From the NCBI GenBank assembly GCA_032622095.1, contig CP136063.1, positions 207,315,934 through 207,379,933 on the forward strand: 64,000 nt of DNA, written 5' to 3'. Position numbers and translations under genes: made by a program. The notes beneath the pieces are model-generated. The model worked only from the letters and a program-made list of their open reading frames with translations. It did no database searches and was not told the origin of the DNA. Position 1 is the stretch's first letter; each line of letters begins with the position of its first letter. The stretch comes from Siphonodentalium dalli (lineage: Eukaryota > Mollusca > Scaphopoda > Gadilida > Siphonodentaliidae). Shown piece by piece: positions 24,640-37,114 of this stretch.

Positions 24640-25480
24640 TCATATAGGGCAGTTTAAAAAGGGCGGCTGGCAAATAAGAAAGTTGAATTTCCTTGGTTTT
24701 TTTTACGGCCGCCTACCCCATTTAAAGTCTTAAATACACCACAAACTGAAAGGTATATGCTCCCAATATTAAATGAGTGAACGAAAGATAGTGTTGTCAT
24801 GGATTATATAGAATTGGTATGGGTGGTTCCAGAAAACTAGGGCACTTTACAAAAGGCAGCTGGAAAATACGAAATGTTAAGTTTCTTTGTTTTGAGGCTC
24901 CTATCCCATTTGAAGTCTACACACTACGAACTGAAAGGATGCTCCGAATGTCTGGGATACTTCACAAAATGAGGCTGGTGAACGAGAAAGGCGAATTCTC
25001 ACTGTTATTGGAGGACATTCTAACCCATTTAATATTTCGGACGCACCATAAACTGAAGTTATATATTCTCAAATTAGCTGGCTGTGTGAATGAAAGGTAA
25101 TGCTATTGGGAAACATACAATTGGTATGGGTGGGTTTTTCCCCCGAAATCCTGGGGCATTTTTACAAAAAGTGGCTGGCAAATACGAAAGGAGAATGTTC
25201 TGTTTTGAGGACCCCACTATCCCATTTGAAGTCTTAAACACGTCACGAACTGAAATTATATGCTTTCCATATTAGCTGATGCATGGTGTGGGAAAATGTA
25301 TTATATAAGGCAATACACTTTTTTATAGATGGGGTTGTTCGCGAAATCCTATTGAACTTTTCAAAAAGAAGGTGGCAAACGAAAAAGGCTAATGTTCACT
25401 GTCTCAGGGGACACCCAATCCCTAATTTAAGTATAGACCTTTCGACAGGGATATGCTATCGATATCACCATAAATTTTGG
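24640..25480. repeat. Satellite-like array, ~195-bp period, about 4-5 copies
   Basis: Diverged units share GGGCA-TTTTACAAAA, GGCTGGCAAATACGAAA, GTTTTGAGGAC, TATCCCATTTGAAGTCTTAA and AACTGAAATTATATGCT. The CCCATTT landmarks fall near 24716, 24905, 25024 (shortened unit), 25220 and 25424. Open frames of 61-93 codons across it are by-products. Confidence 0.75.
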
Positions 25481-25549
25481 TGGAATAGCTGTTCTATCAG
25501 AAAAGATGTAATATTTAATAATTACCATCCCAATTCATTTAGAATATAA

Positions 25550-25860
25550 TATGCCGATATTTGTCACGTATAACTAAATGAAAAAGTTCACTAAACGATA
25601 TTAAATAACATGTTAAACACCGATATAAACAAACACCTCGTATGATTCATGTTCGAATTAAATTTCTTATACAGTCGTCAAATCCCCGTGCAGTATAATA
25701 GTAGATAGCATTCCGATTTATGTCACGTGAAAATAAACGAAGGATGTTCAAATAACAATGCAACAAAACATGTTAAAAAACAATAGAAACAAATAACGCG
25801 CAGCGCGCTAATGGTTAACGCACGAATTCACGTTAGAATTAATCGCCTTGCACTTCTTGG
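25550..25860. repeat. Tandem duplication, ~170 bp
   Basis: Two diverged units share TGTCACGTRWAA, ACATGTTAAA, AACAAA and CACG-ATTCA--TT-GAATTAA in the same order. No gene is apparent. Confidence 0.55.
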
Positions 25861-28111
25861 CATCCGAATAACAGACCATGGGGCAATCAAGCATGTCTCG
25901 AGAGACGCCCGATGCATGAAATAATAATGTAAACGACAATAAACGAAATTGAAATTCCCAACTACACCTGTTACCGGACTCGGCCTCTGGGTCGCTGTTC
26001 GAATTTTAATCCGTCCCAAAAAGCCCAATTCTATAAATAAAACCCACATGCGCATATAGCTTACCAAGAAACTGTAGGATATAATACACCGGGGGCGTAA
26101 TGCCACTGATTTTTTAAATTTTGTTCAACCCTATGCTTCATTGACTGATTCAGCTATACACCGGCATTTGTTTTTGCAGCCTGGAAGGCCATGAACTATA
26201 CTAGTGGATGGATGTTCTCGACAATTTGAGTGAGAAAAATCAAAAAATTATTAAATGGTTTGATCTGGGAGAACTGACAGTGGGTGGGTAAATACTCCTG
26301 CTTCGTGTGGACGTATACATACACACCCTAGAACCAGCAGTTTTCATCATATGATATTCCAATGTCAATGATTCTCCAGTGTTAACAAAACAATGCATTG
26401 CAGTTATAATTGGAATTAAATATGCTGTGTGTGAAAGCCATGTTGCATGGTGTATTATAACTAACTAATTTCAATCTAAATTATAAATATTGGTATATTC
26501 AGAGATATAAATTTTGCTCTCAAGTGTGAATCTGACAGTCATTCCATTAAAAATAAATTCCTCTGTTATCGGGCCGTTACATATGAGAAACTAGATGAGG
26601 GTGGTGGCTTTTAGCTCACGTGAGACAAATTATCCAGTGTACACCAGATACAGAATGACGATAAATGTGCGAAAATATAAATAGGTCAATAGGTGCAAAT
26701 ATTCTCCACGCCGTGAAAAATGGCCATAAAATCAAAATCCGGTGTAGTATAATGTCTAACTATGGATGCTTCGCCAATCTAACAACAGCGATGTGATATT
26801 CCACCATATTTCTTCATCATAGGCCGAAATACGAAAAACTCGATTGTTTGTGCCTTTGGCCCCGCACACTGAATTTTCTACATACGATTTGCACGAAATC
26901 GTAAATTTCGTTAAGCCCAACCCTTCGCGCATCTTTTGCCATGTATGAAATACTATCCGAGCCACACATTTTTCAGCTTTCCAACACACGTTTTCCACAT
27001 TACCCCACTTTTTGCACAAAATTTGAACTGCTGACGAAAGCAAATACCCAGCCTTATTCAAACTATAGGGAAAACCCACATTTATACATGCGATAGGTAT
27101 AATATTTTTTAAATTTGTAAATATAATCTGTAAAACGCCAATCGCGTGCCAGAATGTTTTTAACTCGTATTCGAGATTGGGTGTAAAAACGAAAGGGACG
27201 TAATTCTACTTATTTAGTTCATTCTAACCGTGTCGGACCAACATCGATCAGCCATGGATATGCTCGCGGGTGTTTTTGCCTTTTTGGAGCACACAATTCA
27301 TTATTCGAGACCAAAACAAATAATGAAGCAATTTTATATCGTGGAAATGGCCACGAATAAACACAGATTCACTGTCATATCCCTTTATCTCTTATGTCCT
27401 ATTGTGTATTTTATAATTGTATGTTTGTTCCTACGTGAGAAATAAAATATTGGTTACACTAAGACCATGCAAATTCAATTATTTGTGGCGCGTGGATTAT
27501 CTACCAACCCCTAGAGCTCTCTTCATAGTTTTCAAGAACTAAAAAAAACTAAACAAACAACACTTTCCAAGATCTCTAAGTCAAAGAAGTGTGTACTTGT
27601 ACAGTTTAAGCAAACACACCCAAAGCTAGTTTTAGCTCAATCTTGCAGATACAATGAAATAATTGGTTAGAGCTGAAAACAATACACAGTTTATTAAACC
27701 ATCGTTACTATAAAGAACATGAAAACACAGAAAGAATGTATTCCTCCGTTTGTTATAATATAAAATCTTTGCATTATTATCTTATTATTACTGATGAAGA
27801 CAATGAGTCTCAATATTTACAGCCCAAATATTCAACGACAGGACATATGGCTGACGGAACTTATCAGCTGTTGGTCAGACAGTGGGTGGTCTGGGACAGT
27901 CTCAAGTCACTTGGAATGATGTTACAAGCAGAAGGCAGAACGATCCAGGTGGATTGAATACTTCCATTAGTCAAGCACAAGATTCTTTAATACGGGTCCG
28001 TATATACATATATATTTACTATATTTGCATCACGTTTTAGTATTTAGCCATTGGTTTCTGAAGTGCTAGTTTATTTAAATAGGATAATTACATTAGCCGA
28101 AGTTGCAGTGT
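25861..28111. other. Gene-free stretch
   Basis: No supported gene. The longest frame (26756-27079, minus, 107 codons) has a plausible composition but no motif, signal or homologue that I recognise. Confidence 0.4.
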
Positions 28112-28843
28112 GTTAACAGCGCGACAAGCCGAACGTCTAACCCATGAACCATCAGGCTTCAAATACGCGGGTGGGTGTTTCAATATAATATACCTTGCCA
28201 CCCCACACACACGAGCCGACAATTTATTAGACAAAAATCAATCAATCTAGAGACCGAGACTTTGGTGCCCTGTTTGACCCGCAAGGGTGGCTGACCATCT
28301 TTGGTTGATTGCATAGTTAGGCTTTTGGGGTTTATCGAGAGAAATAACTTTTCGGGGGGGGGGCAGCATAGTCTCCTTTGACCATAATCGCCAAAGGGAA
28401 GTGGGTGATAAATGACATGGTTGCCTCATTGTCCCGCACAGTTCAGAGCCAATCTTGGGTGAATGGTAGTTTTCGGGGTTTGCGACGGTATCCTGGACGC
28501 ATCTACAATAACCCTATACAACACATTAAATAACGTACCTACCTCGACCCACGGTCGGTGTATTGCTGAACAATGGGGCGATTTCGGTCAACGTATACTA
28601 TGTTGCATGACCCCCCGCAAATATATTTGTCTAGATATACCCGAACGCCTAACCAGTCACACAGAGATGGCCACCACTCTTGCGGGTCAAACAGGGCATA
28701 AAAGTATCAGCCTCCATATTGATTTTAGTCTAGTAAATTGTCGGCTCGTGTGTGGGTGCTGGCAATATGTTATATCGAAACACCATCTCGTATATGGAGC
28801 CTGATGGTTCATGGTTTAGACGTTCGGCTTGTCTCGCTGTTAA
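28112..28843. mobile_element. 730-bp TIR element
   Basis: Long imperfect inverted arms. The left begins GTTAACAGCGCGACAAGCCG and the right ends with the near-complement. Paired landmarks continue inward (AACGTCTAA, CCATGAACCATCAGGCT, GAGCCGACAATTTA, CCTGTTTGACCCGCAAG). The centre holds an 11-base G-run near 28356. There is no transposase frame, and target duplications are unclear. Confidence 0.75.
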
Positions 28844-28929
28844 TACTCAGCAATAATTGTGAACCCCCACCGACGGACTGTTGAGTTTCATAGCTGCCAT
28901 ATGTTTGACAGATGTCGACCAAGTACCCA

Positions 28930-29065
28930 AGCTACATAACTTGTTTAAACAAGTTAGTAACCCGTTTAAACAAGTTAGTAACTTGTTTAAACAGCTTTTA
29001 AAAACAATTGTAAACAAGATAACTAACTTGTTTAACAAGTTAACTAACGTGTTTAAACATATACG
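28930..29065. repeat. Cluster of TTGTTTAAACAAG palindromes
   Basis: The 16-bp perfect palindrome ACTTGTTTAAACAAGT and close variants recur about five times in 130 bp, in direct and inverted orientation. The Phe/Lys/Leu/Asn repeat frames over it are artefacts. Confidence 0.75.
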
Positions 29066-29407
29066 GAAGATGAGGTTCTCCGCTGCCGTAGAATTTCTAC
29101 TCGGTAGCACGCGACGTCATAGCACCGTCATAGCACCGTGACTATGATATTTAACCATATTTCAAACTCGAAATGCATTTCTAGATTGATATTTTCACTG
29201 AGATGTATTTATATGTCATAATAGCTATATATAGATAAAATAGTATAATCTATCTGTCCGCCTATCCGGATCTTTCTCCCAGACTGCTGGTCGATTTCAA
29301 CCAAATTTGGTGTGGTAACTCGGGGTGCCCTGGTGGAGGTTATAACGGTTTTACAAAATTTGATTTAAAACAATTTATTTAAATAAATAACAAAAACCAA
29401 AGTACCT

Positions 29408-29475
29408 ATGCGTTCTCTTATATATGTATATATGAGTCTCCCATAGGGAGCCTCACATATATAGAGAGAATACAT
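29408..29475. mobile_element. Hairpin MITE (CATTCTCTTATATATG family), copy 1
   Basis: Imperfect foldback ATGCGTTCTCTTATATATG ... GAGAGAATACAT with a loop near TCCCATAGGGA. TTGGCCTAAC follows, as it does near the other copies. Confidence 0.7.
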
Positions 29476-29504
29476 TGGCCTAACGATATTTACCTTGAAC
29501 TACC

Positions 29505-29567
29505 AGTGCATTCTCTTATACATGCGAGGCTCCCTATTGGAGACTCGTATATATAGGAGAATGCACT
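29505..29567. mobile_element. Hairpin MITE (CATTCTCTTATATATG family), copy 2
   Basis: Foldback AGTGCATTCTCTTATACATG ... GGAGAATGCACT with a GGCTCCCTATTGGAGA centre, only 30 bp from copy 1. Confidence 0.75.
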
Positions 29568-30333
29568 GACACAGGATATGTAATGTTGCACCAACCCAGC
29601 TCCCATCACGGAAGGGTTAATTGCATAACCCATTCGAGTTGAATGACGCTCGGAGACCTCTTCTCGGGATGTGATGATTCTAGACGTAGCAGTGCATGGA
29701 TTGTCCATTTCACCGTGTTATGTCTTTTTCTCAACAACAAGTCGCCCACACAATGTGTCGATTTCAGAGTAAAATCACGTAGCTCAGTGTAGCTTTTTAA
29801 TTTCACCTGAATTTTTCGATTCGCGACATATATAGTTAGTGCACACTTAATGGGTAAGTATGCCCACCAGCGCAAACTCGGACTTTTAATGTGGCTGAAA
29901 TTGTCCAGTTCGCAGGCTGTCATTGACGTATCAAGCTCGCAGGCTGCCAGTGATGAGGGTATATATACACCCACAATATCAGAACGTTCATTCCACCGGG
30001 GGGGGGGGGGGGTCGGAAAAAAATTCCGGACACGTATGCTACTTTTTTACCACTTTTTGGACCCATCCACCCCCGACCCCAATTTTTTTTCCATTTCATA
30101 GAGTTTTTTCGAGCCATCTTTTGACACCCACCCCTTTGTGGAACGCAAAACACAAACATACAGAGAAAACCAAGACCAAAACTCCTACATTAAGATTCAG
30201 TGAATCTACTAATGAACAGCAGGACTGGTCTCTAGTAGTATATTCTTGACTGCAGTGGATTTTTAATCGTTTTTGTTAAATATCATATTTCCACAGCTCT
30301 GCAGTCAATTTATTTTAAAGCTTAGTATATGAA

Positions 30334-30472
30334 TAGAGCATGGCTTGGAGTTGACTACGCGAATGTAGTGGCCAGTGGGAATGGTGTAGTTCATGAGCCG
30401 AAGGCGAGTGAACTACACCATTCCCACTGGCCACTACATTCGCGTAGTCAACGACAAGATAATTATGCTCTA
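30334..30472. repeat. Foldback with perfect 44-bp arms
   Basis: Arms 30350-30393 and 30409-30452 are exact complements around a 15-base spacer (TGAGCCGAAGGCGAG). An outer pair TAGAGCAT/ATGCTCTA extends the stem after a bulge. RNA from it would form a strong hairpin, but nothing shows that it is transcribed. Confidence 0.9.
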
Positions 30473-30807
30473 ATCATTATATTATATCGAACATTTATAG
30501 ACAAACTGGCGTTCTAATATTTATAATACCATCGAACATTTTGTTGCTAAACTGAAGTCATTGTATTGTGTCCAGGTTGCATTCAATTTCCTTCTCGTCA
30601 CAAAACCTATTAAGCAGCTTTATTGCTATTGTGAATAGCAGCTATGCCTGAGTGGGTAACCGGTCACTGACACAGCGCGCACGGTTAATAATAATTAATA
30701 GTCACTGTTTTAGTGCCAAAATGTATGTGGTAGTCCTTTTTAGAGATATTTTTAGTTTTTGTGTTTTGTTACTTTGTTATGGAAATTGATATTAATATTA
30801 TGTCTAT

Positions 30808-30925
30808 ACACCAGATATAGGTGATATTGCTGTACACCAGATAGGTGATTTTGTTTTACACCAGAGAGGTGATATTGTTTTACACCAGATAGGTGATTGT
30901 ATTATATCAGATAGGTTAAATGATT
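30808..30925. repeat. ~28-bp minisatellite, 4-5 copies
   Basis: The unit TACACCAGATAGGTGATATT plus a short T-rich linker repeats. Each unit contains the short inverted motif CACC...GGTG. Confidence 0.8.
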
Positions 30926-32794
30926 ATATGCTACGTGCCACCCAGACTCATTAGACATTACTAAAACATGTTTATCGCACATGTAGCAATACACTAGAGC
31001 ACACAGGAGCACCAATGGGAAATCAAAGAAAGTTAATGTTACGATTGATTCCAATTGATTCAGATTGGTCAGGATTGGTCAGGATTAGTTAGGAATTTTA
31101 TAACGTTCACAGTTTATCTTGTATGAATCCAGGAATCTTGTATGAGTTCAGAAAAGGCATTATTTCTATTGGACTGCTCCGGTGTAGCATGTGAGAGTAA
31201 AGCATATAATAAAAAACAAACCTACACTTTTAGTAGAAACCTGTATTAACCGTGACTCATTCATGACTAAATGAGATTGTGAATTATAACCATTTTCTAT
31301 CTCTTTTGTCACATATGAGATAATTGTGTTATCCACTCACAAGTCTAGGTATGTTACATGTTTTTTTCTTTATACATAAGTGTATACATCAGTGTTTAAT
31401 GTCCATATTTGACCAGATTTGGCATTGAATTTATTTCTTTAAAGTTATCCTTATTTGATGTTAATTACATAGAATACTGCAAGGGCGATTCAGCTGCATT
31501 AAGAATAATTTCCCTTGTCCTTGTCCTAAAGAGGCACAAACCAACATCAAATGGCCCTAGCGTGTTTAGTGTTGCTGCAGTTCCTTATTATTGATTTATT
31601 AGTGTTACAAACCAGTACAAACTAGTAAAAATCCAATAAAAGGTGTGAAGAAAAAAAAATAATTTTGTCACGGAAAAAATTGCTTTGGGCTTATTTTGAC
31701 GCCGACCACCCACAGGATACGTGTCGGAAAAAAAATCTGCCCCCCCCCCTGATTCGACTACCTATTATCGTCAAATCTCAATCAAGACAATAGAGCGCGG
31801 TCCTACTAAAAGCCGACCGCACCCGACCGCACCTCCCCAGGGGATTGGAACTTTGGTATATACAGGTCTATCCCTGGTGGTGATGGGGTCGGCGGATGTT
31901 ATTTTCGGCGTTTATGCATACATTCATAGCGAACTCGACAGCAGCGGATGGGTTATTATATTCACTTCCGCTACAGTTAGCGACTTGCCCGATTGCCCAT
32001 GGATGCAGAAGGATATTCTCTGCATGATATGATGCCCATTTCCGTTGTCAGGTTAATAGTTCCGTTTTCGCTCGAGCTATCGACTTGGGGATTGGAACAT
32101 GCAAGTCTATTCTGGACGATAATGCATGCCCATCACGCTCGGCGGTCCCCTGGTGGCGGTGCGGTCGGCAGGTGGTATTTTCGGCGTGTTTGACAAATTC
32201 GGCGTGTTTGGCAAATTCAACGGCAGTGCATGTGTTAATATATTCACTTCCGCTACAGCTAACGACTTGCCCTATCGCCCATGGATGAAAAATGGTATTC
32301 ACTGCATGATAAGACAAGAAAACCATAATCAGAAATGGTAACGCCCTCAAGATCATATTATTAGCCATAAATATATATTATAATATAAAATATATTGGTT
32401 ACATGAATGCACCGCCTCAGAATTTCGTTAAAACATCTAATCCTTCAAATTATTACAAAAAAACTACGGCTTATTACTGCAGGTTTCTCATTCACAACAC
32501 CAGAAAGCTTCTAAATGCGGATCAAAAATCGGAGGCATTGTGTTCCCGCCAAGAATACATGGCCCAGCCTAAACATCGAAAGCAATTAACGCGGTCATAA
32601 TAGTTACATACTGCAACTATAAGATATCAAGCGAATACACACCCCACGAAAACCCGAAATGTGTTGTCCTGCGAGAAATCCCATAGCTATAGCTAAATTT
32701 GACACGGCCAGATTAGCCTTCCTACAATATCCTAAAACAATAAAGCTTCTCAAATCATCGGCATAGTCAAAAGTCGCAAGACTTGTTCCGTATT

Positions 32795-32850
32795 ATGACG
32801 ATGATGATGATAATGATGATGATGCTGATTATGATATGATTGATAGAACA
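32795..32850. repeat. GAT-type microsatellite
   Basis: A run of GATGAT/AATGAT/TATGAT units. Confidence 0.85.
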
Positions 32851-33307
32851 AACCACTGTTATGATTATCGTGTCGTTATTTGTTTAAATTGACATATATG
32901 CACCCGTTCCCTAATTAAAATCAACATATTTCGACAATTTTAGGGGACCTCCGCAAATAGACGTCCGCAATTAGCGACCTACTGCGAATTGTCACAACCG
33001 GAAAAAAACGATTATATATTTTATATGCCCAGCGCACCACAGCTTTCTAAAATATGTACCACAGTATACACCCGAGGGGCGTTAATTAGATAAGATAAGA
33101 TAAGATAGTTTATTGCAATACACCAATGCAGGCAGTTGCAAATAACAAAGTACAAGTCAATTAAACATAATACATAATATATGTGCATATAACAGTAAAC
33201 AAACATATAATTATATCCTACATATGATTCTTAATTAAATATAAATTTCCCATAATTTTCATTTCCCCATATTTATAATTGTTCTCATTTGGAAGAATAA
33301 CCGGAAA

Positions 33308-34371
33308 CTAGTTGCACACGGAATTCATAATTACTTTGTCTTCATTTTTCATTATAGAAATGAATTTATCATCATCGTTCATATTTGTAAAGTGTATGTT
33401 ATTAGTGCTAGCAACATCAAATAATTCTTTCCTAAAGTCAGTGTACGCACTGCATTCCATTATGAAATGTTTTTCAGTTTCAACTTTTTTCCCATCACAC
33501 ATGACACAAATTCTGTCTTTTAATAACGTCTGTGGCTGTGTTTGTCGGCCTTTATCTATAGCTAATATATGGTTGCTAACACGCAGTCGGGTGAACATTT
33601 ATCTTGCCGCTGGTGATCGGACGTGTTTGAGGTATGGTTCTATTTCATATTTGTCTTTGAACGTTCTATATGTGCGTTGTTTATTAGCACCATTCTTTTT
33701 GTAGTCATCGGATATATCTTTTTTGAAATGATTTGCATGTTCTGATTTTAGTCTCAATTATAAGTTTGTCGGTGAATCCTATATTAGACTGTGATATATT
33801 GATACCGCTTTTCGCAAGATGTGTGTCCCACGTACGTTGGAAGATTACATAATAGAGATTCTGTGAAAGAATCATGTATTATATTTCCCGGCGGTTGTGC
33901 AAAACGAAGTTTATTTTGATATTTGAACATATTTCCGATGGCATTAGTTGTTATGGGGTATCGACCTATTTCATCCCTCGAAGCTTGATTTGACGCTTTT
34001 CTATAGAGTTGTTGTATATTTTTACTGAATTTTAAATGTGTCTGCTCAAGAGGGTAGTTATCAACAAACGGAAATTTCAACTCAGCAGCCCATATTTCGC
34101 AACCATACAACAGAATAGGCATTATTAATTTGTCAAACTATTCACATTTAGTACTGAGAGACAATTCTGTCTGTGAATTCAATGAGTTCGTCATGAAATA
34201 CATAGCCTTTGAAACTCGCCCGCTCAAGTTTTTACAAGCTCTCTCCATTTTACAGTCAAAACTGAAAATGAGACCCAAGTATTTATATTCTTCGACTACT
34301 AATAACGACCCACCATTTATATAAAACTTATTATCATTATGCAACTTCCGTTTATTTGGCTTAAATATCAT
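33308..34371 (-). pseudogene. LINE ORF2 thumb/connection and C-terminal knuckle (broken)
   Basis: Three frames in order: 34138-34371 with VEEYKYLGLIFSFD (thumb), 33784-34122 beginning MPILLYGCEIWAAE (connection), and 33308-33598 with CVMCDGKKVETEKHFIMEC, a C-x2-C-x8-H-x4-C knuckle. Frameshifts separate them. All follow the core at 34411-35006 in correct order. Confidence 0.8.
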
Positions 34372-34410
34372 ACATTTTGTTTTGTCTGAATTAACCGTTA
34401 GATCATTATT

Positions 34411-35006
34411 CTAAGTATATTTTTGCAACTCATTCAAATAATTTAACAAACCCTCAGCTGTTTCAGACAGTATAACGAGATCATCAGCAAAAAGTAAGTG
34501 ACCAATCGGGCGATTGTTTATGTAGCACGGATGGCCCATGGTATTGAATTGTCTGTCAATATCGTCAATATTTTGGAAAGGGTGGGCGACAACGAAGATC
34601 ATTGCTGTACTCCTATTTTCGATTGCAAAGGGGGAACAAATCCCGCTGACGTTTTAACGGAATAAAAACTCGACTTATAAATGGACTGTAGAATCGAGAA
34701 TACCGACCCGTTAACACTAACACCTTGACGTTTTGTAAATAAAATAGATCTATCAACGGAATCGAATGCTTTCTTGAAATCTATAAAAGCAGTATATAGA
34801 GGTCGTTTCTGCTCTGTTTTCTTATCCACTAACGTATGCAAGCCGAACGCACTGTCGATTGTACTGCGATTTGTTCTAAATCCGAATTGATTATCGCTTA
34901 TATGTTTGTTTGTTTCTAAAAAAGTTGTCGATTTTAGAGTTAATAATTTTATTGAACAGTTTTCGAACATTATTAAGGGCAATTGGCCTGTAATTGTTTG
35001 GACCAT
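34411..35006 (-). pseudogene. LINE reverse transcriptase core (broken)
   Basis: The frame 34599-35006 carries the palm start (DNQFGFRTNRSTIDSAF) and motif A (AFIDFKKAFDSVDR) with the first catalytic aspartate. After a stop and frame change, 34411-34602 carries motif C (GHLLFADDLVILSE). The motif B region near 34600-34630 (SKIGVQQ) is disrupted. Confidence 0.85.
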
Positions 35007-35333
35007 GTCTGTTTCCTTTCTTATATAATGTGTTGATGAATGAATGACTCTAGCATAATGGATAATGTCCTGTCTTTGTTACATATAGGTCTATTATGCA
35101 CGATAATGCATGCACCATCTCACTCGATCCCCTTGTGGCGGTGCTGTCGACGGGTGTTATTTTCGGTGTTTTTGCGTATATTCATAGCAAATTGGGCAAA
35201 CTCCGCTCGAGCTATCGACTTGGGGATTGGAACTTTGGTATATACATGTCTATTATGTACAAATAGTGCATACCCCATATCGCTCGGAACATGGGGGAGG
35301 TGCGGTCGGGTGCGTTCGGCTTTTAGTAGGACC

Positions 35334-36965
35334 CATACATCGGGATACTCTAACCAGGACGGTGGTGATCTCACAATATAATTTAAATTTACTGGGCACA
35401 CTTGACATGATTGCACAATAGAGTGACAAATGGTGATAAAATGCGAGTGCACATAATCGCCGAATGTCCTTATTTTGCCTTTGCACTTTCTGCACTAAAT
35501 ACTCATTGGCTATTACATGTACATGTAGTTTAGCTGGGCCTTGTGGTCTGGTGATGATCGGTTAATCCGGAATAAATTGGTAAAGAGTTTGGTGTCAAAA
35601 GACGCAGGAGACTCCTCATTATAACATATCTAAAATCCGCTTTGTGGAAACTTTGTTATCCAAGATGGCGTCCAATATGGTTGTCTATATGAATTGGTTC
35701 TCGAAATTATACGACATTTAGTGGCATAGGAATTACGATGTTATACCAGTTTGTGTAAAATTAGAGTATATTCGGAAGCGAATAGAGTGACATGGACATA
35801 GTCTAATCAAATCGTGGCCATTAAATGGCCGTCATAATGGCCGCGACTCCAAGCCATGCCACGACAAAAGCATCATATTTGATAACCAATGAAAATACGT
35901 TTTGGTAATATGCCAATTTTTTTTTAAATATCTTTAAAGGGACACAATCATTAAAACAGATCCATCTGAAGGATTTGTCGGTCACTGCAAAGCAAGTCAA
36001 ACCCAATGAGTTACGTCTTTAATGTTCGGGTTTTCTGCCTTGAATACATCCACAGTAGGGTCAAAATAATAATCTCTGGCATGCAACAAACGAAGTAATG
36101 TTTAGCCACACATTGCCTGGTAGTTTCAGTTTGCAGGATGATTAATTGTTGTAACACAGAAACTGAAGTGCATGCCCTTATGGTATGAACACTAGTTACA
36201 TTCCCGAATTGTTCAACACTCTCGTGATAATAAACGATACATGTATGCCGCAATGTTTATTATGCTGTAAAGAAAACACTCACCTCTTCAATTGAATACC
36301 ACACAGCTCACATTATGAAAGAGGCGGTACATCTTACATAGTGTTTAGGACTAATTTTCGTGCTGCTACCAAACCGGTTTAGAAGTAGACAATTTCGTTG
36401 AAATTACTTCAGTTTGCAATTTACAACTGGAATTAATATGCAACCACGCATTGCACAATATTAATTTTCAGTATCGTGTTGTTTGGAAATATCTTACCAA
36501 TACCACCCACACTTTTGTGCTAAATAGTAGTTTATCAGTGTTTACAGCTGTTACATCCGTTGACCATTCACTCAATGTTGCTATTTATGGTTTTGTATGA
36601 AGCAGATATGTGTAACATTATGGAAAAGGGGCAAACGCGGTGATGCGGTTGCAGAAATCGTAGTAAGTTTCACGTATATATGGCATTGGTGAATCTTATC
36701 AAGTATAATTTCCATGTGTAAACACAGAGTATGTAGGCAATTCTGGTCAAGCTTAGAATATTGAAGATACAATAAGATACTCCTTTGTGTTTTGATAAAT
36801 TGCGTTCATAGTATACCACCATGTATGCCTGTGATAAAAGCGACTATGACTACTATTTTGAGACTCGGACAATATCATTTGCACATTTTACCCAGACTCT
36901 ATGAATATATCTCAAACTGTTCTATAACAGACTTTGAACGGTTTGGTGTTGTAGATGTGTGGAAT
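35334..36965. other. Gene-free stretch with a gene-poor repeat remnant
   Basis: No supported gene. At 35660-35690 there is a CCAAGATGGCGTCCAATATG motif shared with repeats at 48.4, 59.8, 61.2 and 63.4 kb. Confidence 0.45.
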
Positions 36966-37114
36966 ATGTAGCTAGTGTCGTCGCTTAAACTGTTTATGTC
37001 GGTAAGGGTGATTTAAGCATCAGCGATTCTATTGAGCGAGGCTCTGTCGAGTCCAATAGATGCCAAATCACCCGAGCTGACATAAACAGTTTAAGCGACA
37101 ACATTAACTACATA
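36966..37114. mobile_element. 149-bp foldback MITE
   Basis: The left arm TATGTAG..GTCGCTTAAACTG pairs with the right arm CAGTTTAAGCGAC..CTACATA. The exact core is 36980-37000 with 37079-37099, and about 14 more bases outward pair with three mismatches. Inner pairs GGGTGATTT/AAATCACCC continue the stem. No coding capacity. Confidence 0.8.

Larger units (their letters stand above)
29997..31751. mobile_element. Candidate G-run-ended element
   Basis: The left end is a 15-base G-run followed by TCGGAAAAAAATTCCGGACA; the right end is GTGTCGGAAAAAAAATCTG followed by a C-run and TG. The ends are inverted relatives of each other and of the 57.5-kb element. The flanks ATTCCACC and ATTCGACT match at only 6 of 8 positions, so pairing these ends is tentative. 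The interior carries the 30.35-kb foldback and a minisatellite. Confidence 0.4.
33085..35040 (-). mobile_element. Second 5'-truncated LINE, minus strand
   Basis: About 2 kb with reverse-transcriptase, thumb, connection and C-terminal knuckle remnants in at least five broken frames. Its 3' end carries a (TATCT)n-type tail (plus-strand GATAAGATAAGATAAGATA at about 33089-33107). It has neither an endonuclease domain nor an intact frame. The C-terminal motif style differs from the first LINE, so this is a different family. Confidence 0.85.
31799..35333. repeat. Inverted 40-bp repeats bracketing repeat units and a LINE
   Basis: GGTCCTACTAAAAGCCGACC... at 31799-31838 recurs as its complement at about 35293-35333 with one mismatch in 40. 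Next to both ends are related direct units sharing CTCGAGCTATCGACTTGGGG, GATTGGAAC, AAGTCTATT/GGTCTATT, ACGATAATGCATGC and GTTATTTTCGG. The LINE at 33085-35040 lies between. This looks like one element interrupted by the LINE, or two inverted copies. Confidence 0.6.

Noticed and set aside
24819-25549. Several 61-93 codon frames
   Set aside because: They fall in the ~195-bp satellite-like array.
26756-27079. 107-codon minus-strand frame
   Set aside because: Balanced composition but no motif, no splice context and no repeat of it elsewhere; not supported as a gene.
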